From assembly GCF_041596335.1 (NCBI RefSeq), contig NZ_JBFHIT010000001.1:124001-188000 (forward strand): a DNA stretch of 64,000 nt. The letters run 5' to 3'. Shown here piece after piece: positions 35,532-44,615 of the stretch. How positions within the stretch are numbered: the stretch's first letter is position 1; the number at the start of each line of letters is the position of its first letter. A program made the translations under genes and the position numbers. Source of the DNA: Mangrovibacterium sp041596335. Its GTDB lineage: Bacteria; Bacteroidota; Bacteroidia; Bacteroidales; Prolixibacteraceae. The notes under the pieces are model-generated. The model saw only the letters and a list, made by a program, of their open reading frames with translations, did no database searches and was not told where the DNA came from.

Positions 35532-36449
35532 ATGATACCCTTTTATATTGTTACCGGATGGCTCGGAAGTGGCAAAACAACTTTGCTGAAAAATATTCTA
35601 ACACATTACGGCAACAGCTACCGCATTGCTGTGATACAAAACGAATTTGCGCCAACCGGAGTTGACGGTAAGGAACTTCAGAACACCGGAACAGCTTTCA
35701 AATTAGTTGAAATCAACAATGGCTCCGTTTTTTGTGTTTGCCAGCTCGGTAATTTTGTTGAGGCGCTCGAACAGCTGGCTGACAGCTACACGCCCGACGC
35801 CATTTTTCTAGAATCTTCAGGTCTTGCCGATCCGATTAGTGTTGTTCAAATTCTGAATGCTCCGGCGATAAAGGATAAAATCAACCTAAAAAAAATAATT
35901 ACAGTGATTGATGCGGTTCACTTCGAACGCACCTTCCAAATGATGCCGCGCTTTAAACACCAGGTTATGGTAGCCGACCAACTAATCATCAATAAAAGCG
36001 AAGAACCGGGAACCTCGTCTCAGTCCGTGGTCGGGCTTCTGAAAAAATGGAATCCGTTTGCCGACTACAAATTCAGCAACTATTGCAACATCAACCTGAA
36101 AGACCTTTTCGACGATGATGCAGCGATGGGCAAAAGCAGAAGATTTCTTCCCATCATAAACGCGGGAAACAAGCCCGAGATGAATGTCTCCGTCCTCCGG
36201 GTTCACGATTTAATTTCCGAAACCCAACTAACCGAATTCATCCAGGAACTATTGCCGTCAAGCTATCGAATCAAAGGATTTGTAAACACATCAGAGGGAA
36301 ATACCATTGCCATTCAGGCCGTGCTTGAAACGATTGAATTCGCGCGGGTTGAGAAATATGAAGGACGTTCGGAGTTAATTATTTTCAACAACCAGTATTC
36401 AAACCATGAACTTGAGCAGCGATTTAAAGCCAAAGTGCTTCACGTCTAA
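35532..36449 (+). CDS. CobW/COG0523-type GTPase (metallochaperone)
   Basis: 305 residues from the ATG at 35532; earlier in-frame starts (35493, 35499) add a poor N-terminus before the standard MIPFYIVTGWLGSGKTT. G-protein motifs: Walker A GWLGSGKT, switch region ESSGLADP, and NKSE as the guanine-recognition motif. The metal motif CxCC of this family is changed to C68-V-C70-Q71. The C-terminal CobW domain follows. Such GTPases deliver zinc or cobalt, so here it may load zinc into the UroD-type methyltransferases or help with the corrinoid. Its 3' end overlaps the next gene by 44 bases. Role inferred from context. Confidence 0.85.
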   Translation: MIPFYIVTGWLGSGKTTLLKNILTHYGNSYRIAVIQNEFAPTGVDGKELQNTGTAFKLVEINNGSVFCVCQLGNFVEALEQLADSYTPDAIFLESSGLADPISVVQILNAPAIKDKINLKKIITVIDAVHFERTFQMMPRFKHQVMVADQLIINKSEEPGTSSQSVVGLLKKWNPFADYKFSNYCNINLKDLFDDDAAMGKSRRFLPIINAGNKPEMNVSVLRVHDLISETQLTEFIQELLPSSYRIKGFVNTSEGNTIAIQAVLETIEFARVEKYEGRSELIIFNNQYSNHELEQRFKAKVLHV

Positions 36450-37110
36450 AATCAACGAAATTACGTTCCGGGCCGACGAATTGAAAATTACATCGAGTGA
36501 TTTATCGATCCAAATTTCCGGAAGAAAAGGAAGCCTTCCTCCTGAGCTGGAAGAAATAGCCGCCACGATGCTTAAAACCATCGGCAAATACGAAATTTTC
36601 GTAGGTTTTATTATTTACAATGCGACATTAACCGATGCGAAACTTCAGGTTGAACAAGAAATTATGTCTGTTGGCAATACAGTGAACGACTTATTGTCGG
36701 GAGTTGAACAAGTCGCGATATTTGCCTGTACGGTTGAAAAGAAACTGGATGAATTCATTCGTTCAATAACCGACCCGGTTGATTTGTATTTGGCAGATGT
36801 AATTGGCACGCTATTGATTGAAAAAAGCCTTAAAAAGTTAAAGGAACATCTGAAATCGCTTCGATTTAAACTACATACCAATCTGACCAACACAATATGT
36901 CCGGGCAATTGCGGATGGGATATTATGGAGCAGAATAAACTTTTCAGACTTCTGCCGGAGTCGTTTCTGGGAATTTCGATCAATGAGTATGGGATGATGA
37001 ATCCGGTAAAATCCATCAACGGGATTGTTGGAATGGGTGAACAGGTTCACTACCGCAAAACAAACTGCAAATCGTGCGACAGCCGGAATTGCTGGTACCG
37101 AAAGGCCTAA
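36406..37110 (+). CDS. MetH activation-domain-like protein (corrinoid reactivation)
   Basis: 234 residues. The core region resembles the S-adenosylmethionine-binding activation domain of cobalamin-dependent methionine synthase (MetH), including the element CPGNCGWDIMEQNKLFRLLP corresponding to the family's SPGYxxWPxxEQxxLFxLL. The C-terminal tail has Cys in NCKSCDSRNC. Stand-alone proteins of this type are common beside corrinoid methyltransferases and are thought to help bring Co(II) back to active Co(I). The gene overlaps the CobW gene by 44 bases, so translation is likely coupled, and it is 47 bases before the RACo-like gene. Confidence 0.85.
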   Translation: MNLSSDLKPKCFTSKINEITFRADELKITSSDLSIQISGRKGSLPPELEEIAATMLKTIGKYEIFVGFIIYNATLTDAKLQVEQEIMSVGNTVNDLLSGVEQVAIFACTVEKKLDEFIRSITDPVDLYLADVIGTLLIEKSLKKLKEHLKSLRFKLHTNLTNTICPGNCGWDIMEQNKLFRLLPESFLGISINEYGMMNPVKSINGIVGMGEQVHYRKTNCKSCDSRNCWYRKA

Positions 37111-37157
37111 CGATCCGGAACTGAATTGACTGAAAACCGAACGCAAACAGCAACACC

Positions 37158-38651
37158 ATGAAACACCGGGTTATTCTGAAAAATTCCACCGCTACAAAAT
37201 CGGTCGAAGTTGACGATGGAGCTAATTTACTGCAATGCATCCGCGAGCAGGTTGACAATTTTTACGCGCCCTGCGGGGGAAACGGTACATGTGGAAAATG
37301 CCGGGTTCACATCCCCGGCGAAGGTCATGTAACTTCGTGCCTGTACTATGTTAGTAAAGATCTTGAGGTTATCCTTCCCAACCGGGTCGAAATGCAAGTG
37401 TTATCGACTCAATACAAACTGACTAAAATTCTGCCTTCCAACCCGGGAAAAGCGTTGATGGATCTGGCAACAATACCCTACGGGCTGGCCATTGACATTG
37501 GCACAACAACCATTGTCTACTATGTCGTCAATCTTTTGTTTGGATCGGTTGTCGACATTATTTCGATGACCAACCCGCAATCGAAATTCGGAGCCGATGT
37601 GATTTCACGCATCAACTATGGCGCCACTACTCCGAAGGGCTTAGCTGAATTGCAGCAAGTTCTTGTTTTCAGTCTCAACGATGCAATCGATCAGTTCTGT
37701 TCCAACAACCAAATTTCACCTACTGAATTTGTTAAAATCGCCGTGGTTGGAAACACAATTATGCTTCATAACCTGCTTGGAGTTGATGCGCTGCCAATTG
37801 CTCACGCGCCCTTCACACCGCAATTTACCGATGCCAAAACAATGCCGGCAAGCGAATTGGGCATACACATTCACCCAAAAGGTGAGTTGATTTTAGCCCC
37901 TTCGTTAAGCGCGTATGTTGGAGCCGACATCCTGGCTGGGCTCGCTTCAATCGATTGCTCAAAACTTGGCAAAAACTTTTTGTTTATCGATATTGGCACC
38001 AATGGTGAGATTGTTTTGGCTACGCCTGAAAAAAAGCTGGCCTGCGCCACTGCTGCCGGTCCGGCCTTCGAAGGAGCTAATATTTCGTGCGGGATGGCTG
38101 CATTACCCGGGGCTATTTCCGAATATTCCGAACACGGGTTTAAGGTAATTAGCGGTACTTCTCCGACCGGAATTTGTGGATCGGGGCTCGTAGATATTAT
38201 CGCGACAATGCTCGAAACCGGCGCGTTGGAGCCCGATGGAAATATTGCTGAAGATTTTATTATCTGCACCAACGATTTCTCAACCACAATTGTACTGAGC
38301 CAGCAGGATGTTCGGGAGATACAACTTGCCAAGTCGGCTGTTTTGAGTGGCATAAACCGGTTGATGGCTATCGCCGGACTTTCAATGGATGAGCTTGATC
38401 ATGTGCTGCTTGCCGGAGGTTTCGGTAATTACCTGAACATTGCCAATGCCATCCGTATGGGCTTGTTGCCTCAGGTTCCACTCGAAAAATACATTCAGGT
38501 TGGAAACTCAGCCGGATCAGGAGCTGTGTTAGCCTTAAAATCTGAAGTTTTTATGACCGAACTTGAAACTCTGAAAGAGGAGATCAACTACATCGAGCTT
38601 TCAACCGATGATGAATTCACGATGGAATTCGCCATGAACATGTACTTCTAA
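37158..38651 (+). CDS. RACo/RamA-type ATP-dependent corrinoid activator (ASKHA, DUF4445)
   Basis: 497 residues. A plant-type [2Fe-2S] domain lies at the N-terminus with Cys39, Cys45, Cys48 and Cys61 (CGGNGTCGKC). From about residue 110 an ASKHA/DUF4445 domain follows: AIDIGTTTIVYYVV, FIDIGTNGEIVL, GICGSGLVD and LLAGGFGNY. This is the RACo fold, an ATP-driven reductive activator that returns corrinoid proteins to Co(I). It is shorter than typical RACo (about 600+ residues), because the linker part is short. Last gene of the operon. Very clear family call; its client is presumably the corrinoid protein at 33383-34051. Confidence 0.9.
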   Translation: MKHRVILKNSTATKSVEVDDGANLLQCIREQVDNFYAPCGGNGTCGKCRVHIPGEGHVTSCLYYVSKDLEVILPNRVEMQVLSTQYKLTKILPSNPGKALMDLATIPYGLAIDIGTTTIVYYVVNLLFGSVVDIISMTNPQSKFGADVISRINYGATTPKGLAELQQVLVFSLNDAIDQFCSNNQISPTEFVKIAVVGNTIMLHNLLGVDALPIAHAPFTPQFTDAKTMPASELGIHIHPKGELILAPSLSAYVGADILAGLASIDCSKLGKNFLFIDIGTNGEIVLATPEKKLACATAAGPAFEGANISCGMAALPGAISEYSEHGFKVISGTSPTGICGSGLVDIIATMLETGALEPDGNIAEDFIICTNDFSTTIVLSQQDVREIQLAKSAVLSGINRLMAIAGLSMDELDHVLLAGGFGNYLNIANAIRMGLLPQVPLEKYIQVGNSAGSGAVLALKSEVFMTELETLKEEINYIELSTDDEFTMEFAMNMYF

Positions 38652-38800
38652 GATTAAGACTTCGGTTCGGAAAGTTCGACTTAGGGTGGTCGGTTTGGTG
38701 ACTGTAAGTGGGCGTCCACCAATGCAATCGGGAAGAATGCCTCCTGACAAAAAGTACATTCGACTCAAACTTGCCGCAAACTTTAGCACACTAACAGGAC

Positions 38801-38839
38801 AAAAAATGGGGCTATCCCAAATACATCGGACAGCCCCAT
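38801..38839 (-). terminator. intrinsic terminator of the sulfatase operon
   Basis: ATGGGGCT (38806-38813) pairs with AGCCCCAT (38832-38839), extended inward by TCC/GGA after one mismatch. On the minus strand it is followed by a TTTTTT run (38801-38806). It stops the minus-strand operon between the two convergent units. Confidence 0.75.
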
Positions 38840-38861
38840 TGAAAATCAAAAAAAAGTATCT

Positions 38862-40412
38862 TTACTTCAACTCAACATCCTGAATTTGTTTCAAATTATC
38901 GCCACGCAATACTTCGAAGCTGGCAATCATTTCCTCCAATTTTTCCGGATTCTCTTTTGCCAAATTATTTTGCTGACTAAGATCGTCGGTCAAATTAAAC
39001 AGCTGGTATTCTTCCGAATTAGCGATTTCGATATTGACTTCTTTCAACACTGCTACTCCCTGGTATGGTGGAATCATCAGCCAATCGCCTTTACGTAGCG
39101 CTGTTTTAGTGTTTGCTTCCAGAATCAGGCTTTCGCGGCCTTCATTTGATTTACCTAAGAACACATCCAGATAATCCTGGCTATCGGTCGATTTCTCTTC
39201 CGTACCTGCCAGACGGGCCAACGAGGCCAGTAAGTCCATTTGGGAAACCATCGCGTCAGATACCTGCGGCTCAATATGGCCTTTCCAGTAGGTGATGAAA
39301 GGCACGCGCGTTCCGGCTTCATACAAACTGTATTTTCCTCCGCGAAGTGGTCCGGCCGGTTTATGGTCGCCCAGCAACTCAACCGCTTCGTCGTAGTAGC
39401 CATCGTTCAATACCGGGCCATTGTCGCTCGAGAAAACAATCAACGTGTTTTCAAGCAATCCTTCTGTTTCCAAAGTCTTGATAAACTCTCCGATACACCA
39501 GTCGGCCTCCAAAATTGCATCGCCGCGTGGGCCCATTCCCGACTTACCTACAAAACGCTCGTTTGGCGTACGCGGAACATGCGGTTGCTGAAGGGCATAG
39601 TACAAGAAGAAAGGCTTGTCCTTGTGAGTTTTCACATAGTCTTGCGCAATCGCCAAAAAGTGGTCGGCCATGTCGGTATCAACCCATTTAGCCGATTCGC
39701 CGCCTTTCATATATCCAATTCGTGGTATGCCGTTCACAATGGTATTGTTGTGCCCGTGATGCCATTTCATGGTGCAAAGTTCCGGATTGTCTTTTCCGGT
39801 TGGCTGGTTATCAAAATTGTTTTTGTAATCCACTTCAATCGGATCGTTTACATCCAGCTTATCAACCTTCCCGTTGTTGATATAAACGGTTGGAACCCGG
39901 TCTTGGGTAGCGGCCATGATATACGCGTATTCAAAGCCCACTTCGTTTGGTCCGGGAGAGATGTGCTCGTTCCAGTTTACGACTCCTGTTCCAAGGCCCA
40001 GATGCCATTTACCAACAACTGCTGTTTGGTAGCCTTCGGCCCGTAACATTTTGGGAAGAGTTTGCTGCGCGGTATCGATCAGAAGCGGCGCTGTTCCGGG
40101 TAAAATACGGGCATCTTTGTTCCGCCACGGATAGGTGCCGGTTAGTAAACCATAGCGACTTGGTGTACAGGTTGCCGAGGTTGCATACCCGTTTGTAAAC
40201 CGAATACCGCCATTGGCCAACGCGTCGATATTTGGGGTTTGAATGGCGGTTGCGCCATAGCTACTCAGGTCGCCGTAACCCAAATCATCGAGATAAATGA
40301 CTACGACATTCGGCTTTTCAGTGTTAGCTTCCGCTGGCTTACCGGCTTGTTGGCAAGCCGAAAAAGAACCTAACGCTGCTAATGATGCAAAACTTAAAAT
40401 GGTATTTTTCAT
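38862..40412 (-). CDS. secreted S1-type sulfatase (lipoprotein)
   Basis: 516 residues with a lipoprotein signal (LAALGSFSAC, Cys20). The formylglycine motif is C82-T-P-S-R, and the metal-binding Asp pair D42/D43 (YLDDLGYGD) and the later DNGP motif are present, so it is a catalytically competent Ca-dependent formylglycine sulfatase. It hydrolyses sulfate esters, here probably on red-algal galactan oligosaccharides, judging from the neighbours. It belongs to a general arylsulfatase/GalNAc-6-sulfatase-like group; the exact position specificity cannot be seen. Last gene of the minus-strand operon; its own promoter is possible. Confidence 0.93.
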   Translation of the reverse strand: MKNTILSFASLAALGSFSACQQAGKPAEANTEKPNVVVIYLDDLGYGDLSSYGATAIQTPNIDALANGGIRFTNGYATSATCTPSRYGLLTGTYPWRNKDARILPGTAPLLIDTAQQTLPKMLRAEGYQTAVVGKWHLGLGTGVVNWNEHISPGPNEVGFEYAYIMAATQDRVPTVYINNGKVDKLDVNDPIEVDYKNNFDNQPTGKDNPELCTMKWHHGHNNTIVNGIPRIGYMKGGESAKWVDTDMADHFLAIAQDYVKTHKDKPFFLYYALQQPHVPRTPNERFVGKSGMGPRGDAILEADWCIGEFIKTLETEGLLENTLIVFSSDNGPVLNDGYYDEAVELLGDHKPAGPLRGGKYSLYEAGTRVPFITYWKGHIEPQVSDAMVSQMDLLASLARLAGTEEKSTDSQDYLDVFLGKSNEGRESLILEANTKTALRKGDWLMIPPYQGVAVLKEVNIEIANSEEYQLFNLTDDLSQQNNLAKENPEKLEEMIASFEVLRGDNLKQIQDVELK

Positions 40413-40759
40413 TGTTTTATGATTAGACAGTTATATGATTTTTGTCTTTTTTCGTTCCTATTGTTCAAATATAGCTCGTTATCGCTTAATTCCTGAGAGC
40501 TGATCGCATTAAAAGAATTTTCGGATAAACAGAGCCGAAGCCACATGTGCGATTAGATTTAAATTTACGGTTTTCAGCCCCTCCAAAAATCCCATACTTG
40601 GCGGAGATGGACAAACGCTCCAATGAGGTATACAATTCGATAAAAAGGCGGAATTGCCGGATATTAGAAAAAGAGAACAAGGAAATTTGCATTTCCATTG
40701 TCCCCTTTTAACTGAACATCCAGATTCTGGATGAACGAACCTATCCAACAACTATATCA
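40413..40759. other. intergenic region between sulfatase and GH2 genes
   Basis: 347 bases. It contains a perfect 7-base hairpin (CATCCAG-ATT-CTGGATG, 40717-40733) just after the GH2 stop codon (minus strand) and a promoter-like box (40466-40473) ahead of the sulfatase. A 70- to 80-codon minus-strand frame in it shows no family likeness. I see no further gene. Confidence 0.4.
40466..40473 (-). promoter_or_regulatory. TAnnTTTG -7 box upstream of the sulfatase
   Basis: On the minus strand TATATTTG matches the Bacteroidota -7 consensus exactly, 53 bases before the sulfatase start. The matching -33 element is not evident. It suggests the sulfatase can be transcribed on its own. Confidence 0.45.
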
Positions 40760-43309
40760 TTAATCTATATTCAATTCCAGCGTATTGCTTTGTGCTCCTT
40801 CAAAGGATGCTGTCACTTGTGCACGACCAGCTTTTCCGGTAGAACGAACAATTAAAAGTGCGCGTCCTTCGGAAGTTTTCAATTTATTGGTTTGGAAAGT
40901 TTGCAAACTAGCATCGTTCCCATTATCAACGCCCAACAATTCAACATCGCCGGTAATTGAAAACTCAACTTCTTTTTCATCGAAACGTACCGGGTTCCCT
41001 GCCTCATCGGTTAACTGAACAACAATGTGAGCGACATCGTATCCATCGGCATCCAAGTCGGTTTTACTTGTTGAAATATCAATTTTTGTCGCGGCTTCAG
41101 CTGTTGCCAATGCAAACGTAACTTTCTGCCCGTTTTGTACTCCAACCGCTTCAAGCTTTCCGTTTTCATACGGAACCAACCATTTATAAATTCGATCCGG
41201 AAAGTCGGCAAGGTTTTTTGTTCCCAGACTATTTCCATTCAGAAACAATTCCACTTCGGGGCAAGATGAAATAACTTCGACCACAATAGGTTCCTTGTCG
41301 GCATAATTCCAATAATTGTTCACCTTGTGCCAAATCCACAGCGCTTTTTCCCATCTGCCCGGAACTTTTTCGACCACATTCCCATCCTTGTCGACTTTGT
41401 AAATTGATTGATCCAGTTTTTGTGTCGACAGATATAAAGTGGGATCAGTTTCATTCCAAAGAGACCTCATCATGAAAAAGGCAGGCTTTTTGAAACCGGC
41501 AAAGTCGAGCAATCCGCTGGCTGTTCCGCGTTTTCGCTCATCGCCGGGGTTCCGTTGGTGAGCCTCGCCCATGTAATCGATACCAGTCCAGGTGAATGTT
41601 CCCGAAACAAACGGACGTTCGAGAATGGCCTTCCACTCTTGCCATTGGTTCACATTTTCGGTTCCCATAATTGGTTTTTCCGGAAAATACTGGTGTCCGT
41701 AATCGTACATCACACGGCGATAACTGAATCCAATCACATCCAACGCGTCAGCATAACCGGTCACATAGCTCGCCGATGGCAAAATGCAATTTGCAACGAC
41801 CGGACGAGTTGGGTCCAGTTCTTTAGTCCATTTTGAAAGCTTTTGCGCCGTTTCACCTATGGTATGCTCCATCGCCGGCATCGAATCGTAACGTTTCTTA
41901 ATTTCATCGGGGCTAAGCGGAGTTGGATTCCAGAAGTAATTTCCCGACCAGTCAGCATCCCAAAAACCAGTTGCTTTTTTGTTTCTCGGGTACGTCCATT
42001 CAATTTCGTTGCCAATACTCCATTGGAAAATTGACGGATGGTTACGGTGAGCCAAAACCGTTGTTTTAAGATCCTGTTCTGCCAACTCCTGGAAGTGTTT
42101 GGTATATCCCTCTGTAATGTAGTCTGTTGAAATTCGCTGCTCCATGTTCAATCGTTTGTCTTTAGGATAATCCCATTCATCAAAAAATTCATCCTGAACA
42201 AGAAAGCCCATCTCGTCGCAGAGAGTCAACAGCGCTTCTGACGATGGATTATGAGACATCCGAATTGCGTTACATCCACCATCTTTCAAAATTTGGAGCC
42301 GGCGACGCCAAACTTCGTCCGGAACGGCTGCACCAACCAGTCCACCATCGTGATGCAAACAAACCCCTTTAATTTTCGTATTCTTCCCGTTTAGGAAAAA
42401 GCCATTGGCGGCTTCAAACTTGATAGAACGAATTCCAAAACTTGTTTGATAACGATCAAGCTCGTTGCCATTTTCCGAAAGAATGGTATTTGCTGTATAT
42501 AAATTGGGGGTATCAACATCCCATAATTCGGGATTTTCAATTGTTTGTTTTTGTGTAATTTTTGTTGATTGACCGACCGAAACATTTTCGCTGGTCAGCG
42601 TTGCAACAAGTTCCTGCCTGCCATTAAAGATTTCGGTAATTACGTCGATCGTTTTTGGTTCCGGATAGTCGTTGGCAATATCAATTTCGATATTTACCAA
42701 CGCTTTTTCAGGCGAAACTTCAGGAGTTGTTACAAAAGTTCCCCAGATAGGGATATGTAGTTTATTGGTAACAATCAATTTAACATTCCGATAGATACCA
42801 GAACCGGTGTACCATCTGGAATCGGCGTATCGGGTACGATCTACTTTTACGGCCAATAAATTGTTTTGGCCATCAGCTGACAGCAACGGAGTAAGGTCGA
42901 AATAAAAAGGCGTGTAGCCATACGGATGTTCCCCTAATTTTTGGTTATTCAGCCAAAGCTCGGAGTTGTTGTACACACCATCGAATAGCAGATAAGCTTT
43001 TTGATTCTCCTCAAGCTTCAGATCGAACTGCTTGCGATACCATCCTGTTCCACCAGGAAGATAACCGGTACATCCTTCACCGTTAATTGTGTCAAACGGA
43101 AATTCAACGCTCCAGTCGTGCGGTAAGTTAACAAGCTGCCAATTTTCGTCAGACAAGTTAGGCTGACTAGCTGACGAATCAGCTTCAAGACTAAACTTCC
43201 AGTGCTTGTTAAAATCTGATTCTCGCTGTAGTGTAGGTTTTGGTTGGCATGAAACCATCAAAAGAAAACATGCAACTTGAATTATCGATCTCATAAGTAT
43301 TTTTTTCAT
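40760..43309 (-). CDS. GH2 family glycosidase, probable beta-galactosidase (lipoprotein)
   Basis: 849 residues with a lipoprotein signal (CFLLMVSCQ). Sugar-binding N-terminal jelly roll (WYRKQFDLKLEE), Ig-like domain, GH2 TIM barrel with acid/base E435 in SIGNEIEW and nucleophile E551 in GTENVNQW, then DUF4982-like and Ig-like C-terminal domains. Family members with this build are exo-acting beta-galactosidases. In an operon with a GH16 agarase/porphyranase and a sulfatase, it would remove terminal galactose from agar or porphyran oligosaccharides; similar enzymes act in porphyran PULs. Substrate is inferred. Confidence 0.92.
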   Translation of the reverse strand: MKKILMRSIIQVACFLLMVSCQPKPTLQRESDFNKHWKFSLEADSSASQPNLSDENWQLVNLPHDWSVEFPFDTINGEGCTGYLPGGTGWYRKQFDLKLEENQKAYLLFDGVYNNSELWLNNQKLGEHPYGYTPFYFDLTPLLSADGQNNLLAVKVDRTRYADSRWYTGSGIYRNVKLIVTNKLHIPIWGTFVTTPEVSPEKALVNIEIDIANDYPEPKTIDVITEIFNGRQELVATLTSENVSVGQSTKITQKQTIENPELWDVDTPNLYTANTILSENGNELDRYQTSFGIRSIKFEAANGFFLNGKNTKIKGVCLHHDGGLVGAAVPDEVWRRRLQILKDGGCNAIRMSHNPSSEALLTLCDEMGFLVQDEFFDEWDYPKDKRLNMEQRISTDYITEGYTKHFQELAEQDLKTTVLAHRNHPSIFQWSIGNEIEWTYPRNKKATGFWDADWSGNYFWNPTPLSPDEIKKRYDSMPAMEHTIGETAQKLSKWTKELDPTRPVVANCILPSASYVTGYADALDVIGFSYRRVMYDYGHQYFPEKPIMGTENVNQWQEWKAILERPFVSGTFTWTGIDYMGEAHQRNPGDERKRGTASGLLDFAGFKKPAFFMMRSLWNETDPTLYLSTQKLDQSIYKVDKDGNVVEKVPGRWEKALWIWHKVNNYWNYADKEPIVVEVISSCPEVELFLNGNSLGTKNLADFPDRIYKWLVPYENGKLEAVGVQNGQKVTFALATAEAATKIDISTSKTDLDADGYDVAHIVVQLTDEAGNPVRFDEKEVEFSITGDVELLGVDNGNDASLQTFQTNKLKTSEGRALLIVRSTGKAGRAQVTASFEGAQSNTLELNID

Positions 43310-43525
43310 TGTTTAAATTCACTGTTAATCAGCCTTATATCTGCAGTGGATTTTCATCGTTAGTCAATTTTTTTGTTCCGCTTCACCTCCCTAAATGGGG
43401 AGGAGAACCGAACCGGAAAAAAGCAGAACGGGTTTTCCTGGTCTATTTTGTTCAGATGATTGCACAAAAAATACTAGAAAAACAAGATATTCCATTCCAT
43501 CCAATTCTGCTAAGAAATATCGGTT

Positions 43526-43560
43526 AATACCCGATTCGAAAAGCATTCGAACCGGATATT
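43526..43560 (-). terminator. imperfect hairpin downstream of the GH16 gene
   Basis: TTCGAA (43535-43540) pairs with TTCGAA (43546-43551) through an AAGCA loop, extended by CCG/CGG and AATA/TATT across single mismatches. No T-run follows on the minus strand, so it may stabilise or process the mRNA rather than terminate transcription. Confidence 0.4.
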
Positions 43561-43566
43561 AGAATT

Positions 43567-44607
43567 TTAGTTTTCGGCTATTGGTTTGTAAATACGGATC
43601 CAATCAACTAAAAACGTATTGTTTGCCTCGTTCGTTAATTCCTCGTCAGTAGGCGTAAGCCCTTGGTAGGCCCGCCATGTCTGATCTTCGGTATTAATAA
43701 TGATATCCATTTCTTTACTCAGGCCTTCACCGTTGGTGTAATTATTCGGGTCAATCTCTGCGGCTCCGGAGCGGGTTCTGACTTTCACGCCATCAACGTA
43801 ATACTCCAGTGTCCACGGATCTTTCCAATACACCCCAATCCGGTGAAAATCGTTCCTCCAGATGGTCGTTCCATCGGTATAAAAACTACCGGCATCACTT
43901 GGTTGCCAATCCTGAAACGGATCGCGAATAAACACATGATGACTCAGGTGAACACGTTTTGGTCCAAACCATTCATTGGTATAGCGATCGCTACCGTAGG
44001 CTTCGCAAATATCAATTTCCTGTGTATCATCAGCACTCAATAACCAAACATCTGATGCCAACACCGAATTCATAATTTTGACCCGCGCTTCAATATAAAC
44101 AGGATAAACCACCCGTGTTTTTGACGTTACACAACCTGTACGGGTCACTTTGGTCACTATCGATCCATTGGCACCGCTTATTGAGGTTGTTTCTCCATCA
44201 ACCCGGCTGGTTTTAATTTTCAGGTAGCTGTCGGCCACCAAACTGTGGTCGTGCTGCCACAAGGTTGGAGACGGACCTGTCCATGCATTATGATAGAAGT
44301 CGGTCCATTTGGCATCGAATTCAGTGCCTTTATTGGAGGCCTCAGCTGTATATTGAAACTCGTCGGATTGATCCTGAAGTTGCCATACATTTCCGGTGCC
44401 TGCAGACGCCGGTACTGCATACGAGCTCCACTCATATTGTGGAGCAGCAGGTTCCTCCGGAGTTTCAGGTGTTTCAGGTGTTTCCGATTCTTCCGGCAGG
44501 TCGACGATATCGTCGTTTCCACCACCGTTACACGAACTGAATGTCACGATCAACAATACAGCGAACAATAAAGTAGGAATCGTTAGTTTGAAACGTTTTC
44601 GCATCAC
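43567..44607 (-). CDS. GH16 beta-agarase or beta-porphyranase (lipoprotein)
   Basis: 346 residues with a lipoprotein signal (LLIVTFSSC) and a Pro/Glu/Thr linker (about residues 30-50), then one GH16 domain. The catalytic motif is E197-I-D199-I-C-E202. The surrounding sequence (FYHNAWTGPSPTLWQHDHS, WLLSADDTQEIDICEAYG, HHVFIRDPFQDWQPSD, VDWIRIYKP) is the pattern I associate with agarases and porphyranases rather than laminarinases or carrageenases. It cleaves the beta-1,4 backbone of agar-type galactan. Whether it prefers agarose or porphyran cannot be told by eye. Located 8 bases after the cycloisomerase gene in a tight operon. Confidence 0.9.
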   Translation of the reverse strand: MMRKRFKLTIPTLLFAVLLIVTFSSCNGGGNDDIVDLPEESETPETPETPEEPAAPQYEWSSYAVPASAGTGNVWQLQDQSDEFQYTAEASNKGTEFDAKWTDFYHNAWTGPSPTLWQHDHSLVADSYLKIKTSRVDGETTSISGANGSIVTKVTRTGCVTSKTRVVYPVYIEARVKIMNSVLASDVWLLSADDTQEIDICEAYGSDRYTNEWFGPKRVHLSHHVFIRDPFQDWQPSDAGSFYTDGTTIWRNDFHRIGVYWKDPWTLEYYVDGVKVRTRSGAAEIDPNNYTNGEGLSKEMDIIINTEDQTWRAYQGLTPTDEELTNEANNTFLVDWIRIYKPIAEN

Positions 44608-44615
44608 TCGTTCAA

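Noticed and set aside
39240..40046. 268-codon plus-strand ORF
   Set aside because: It is antisense to the sulfatase, whose motifs are complete.
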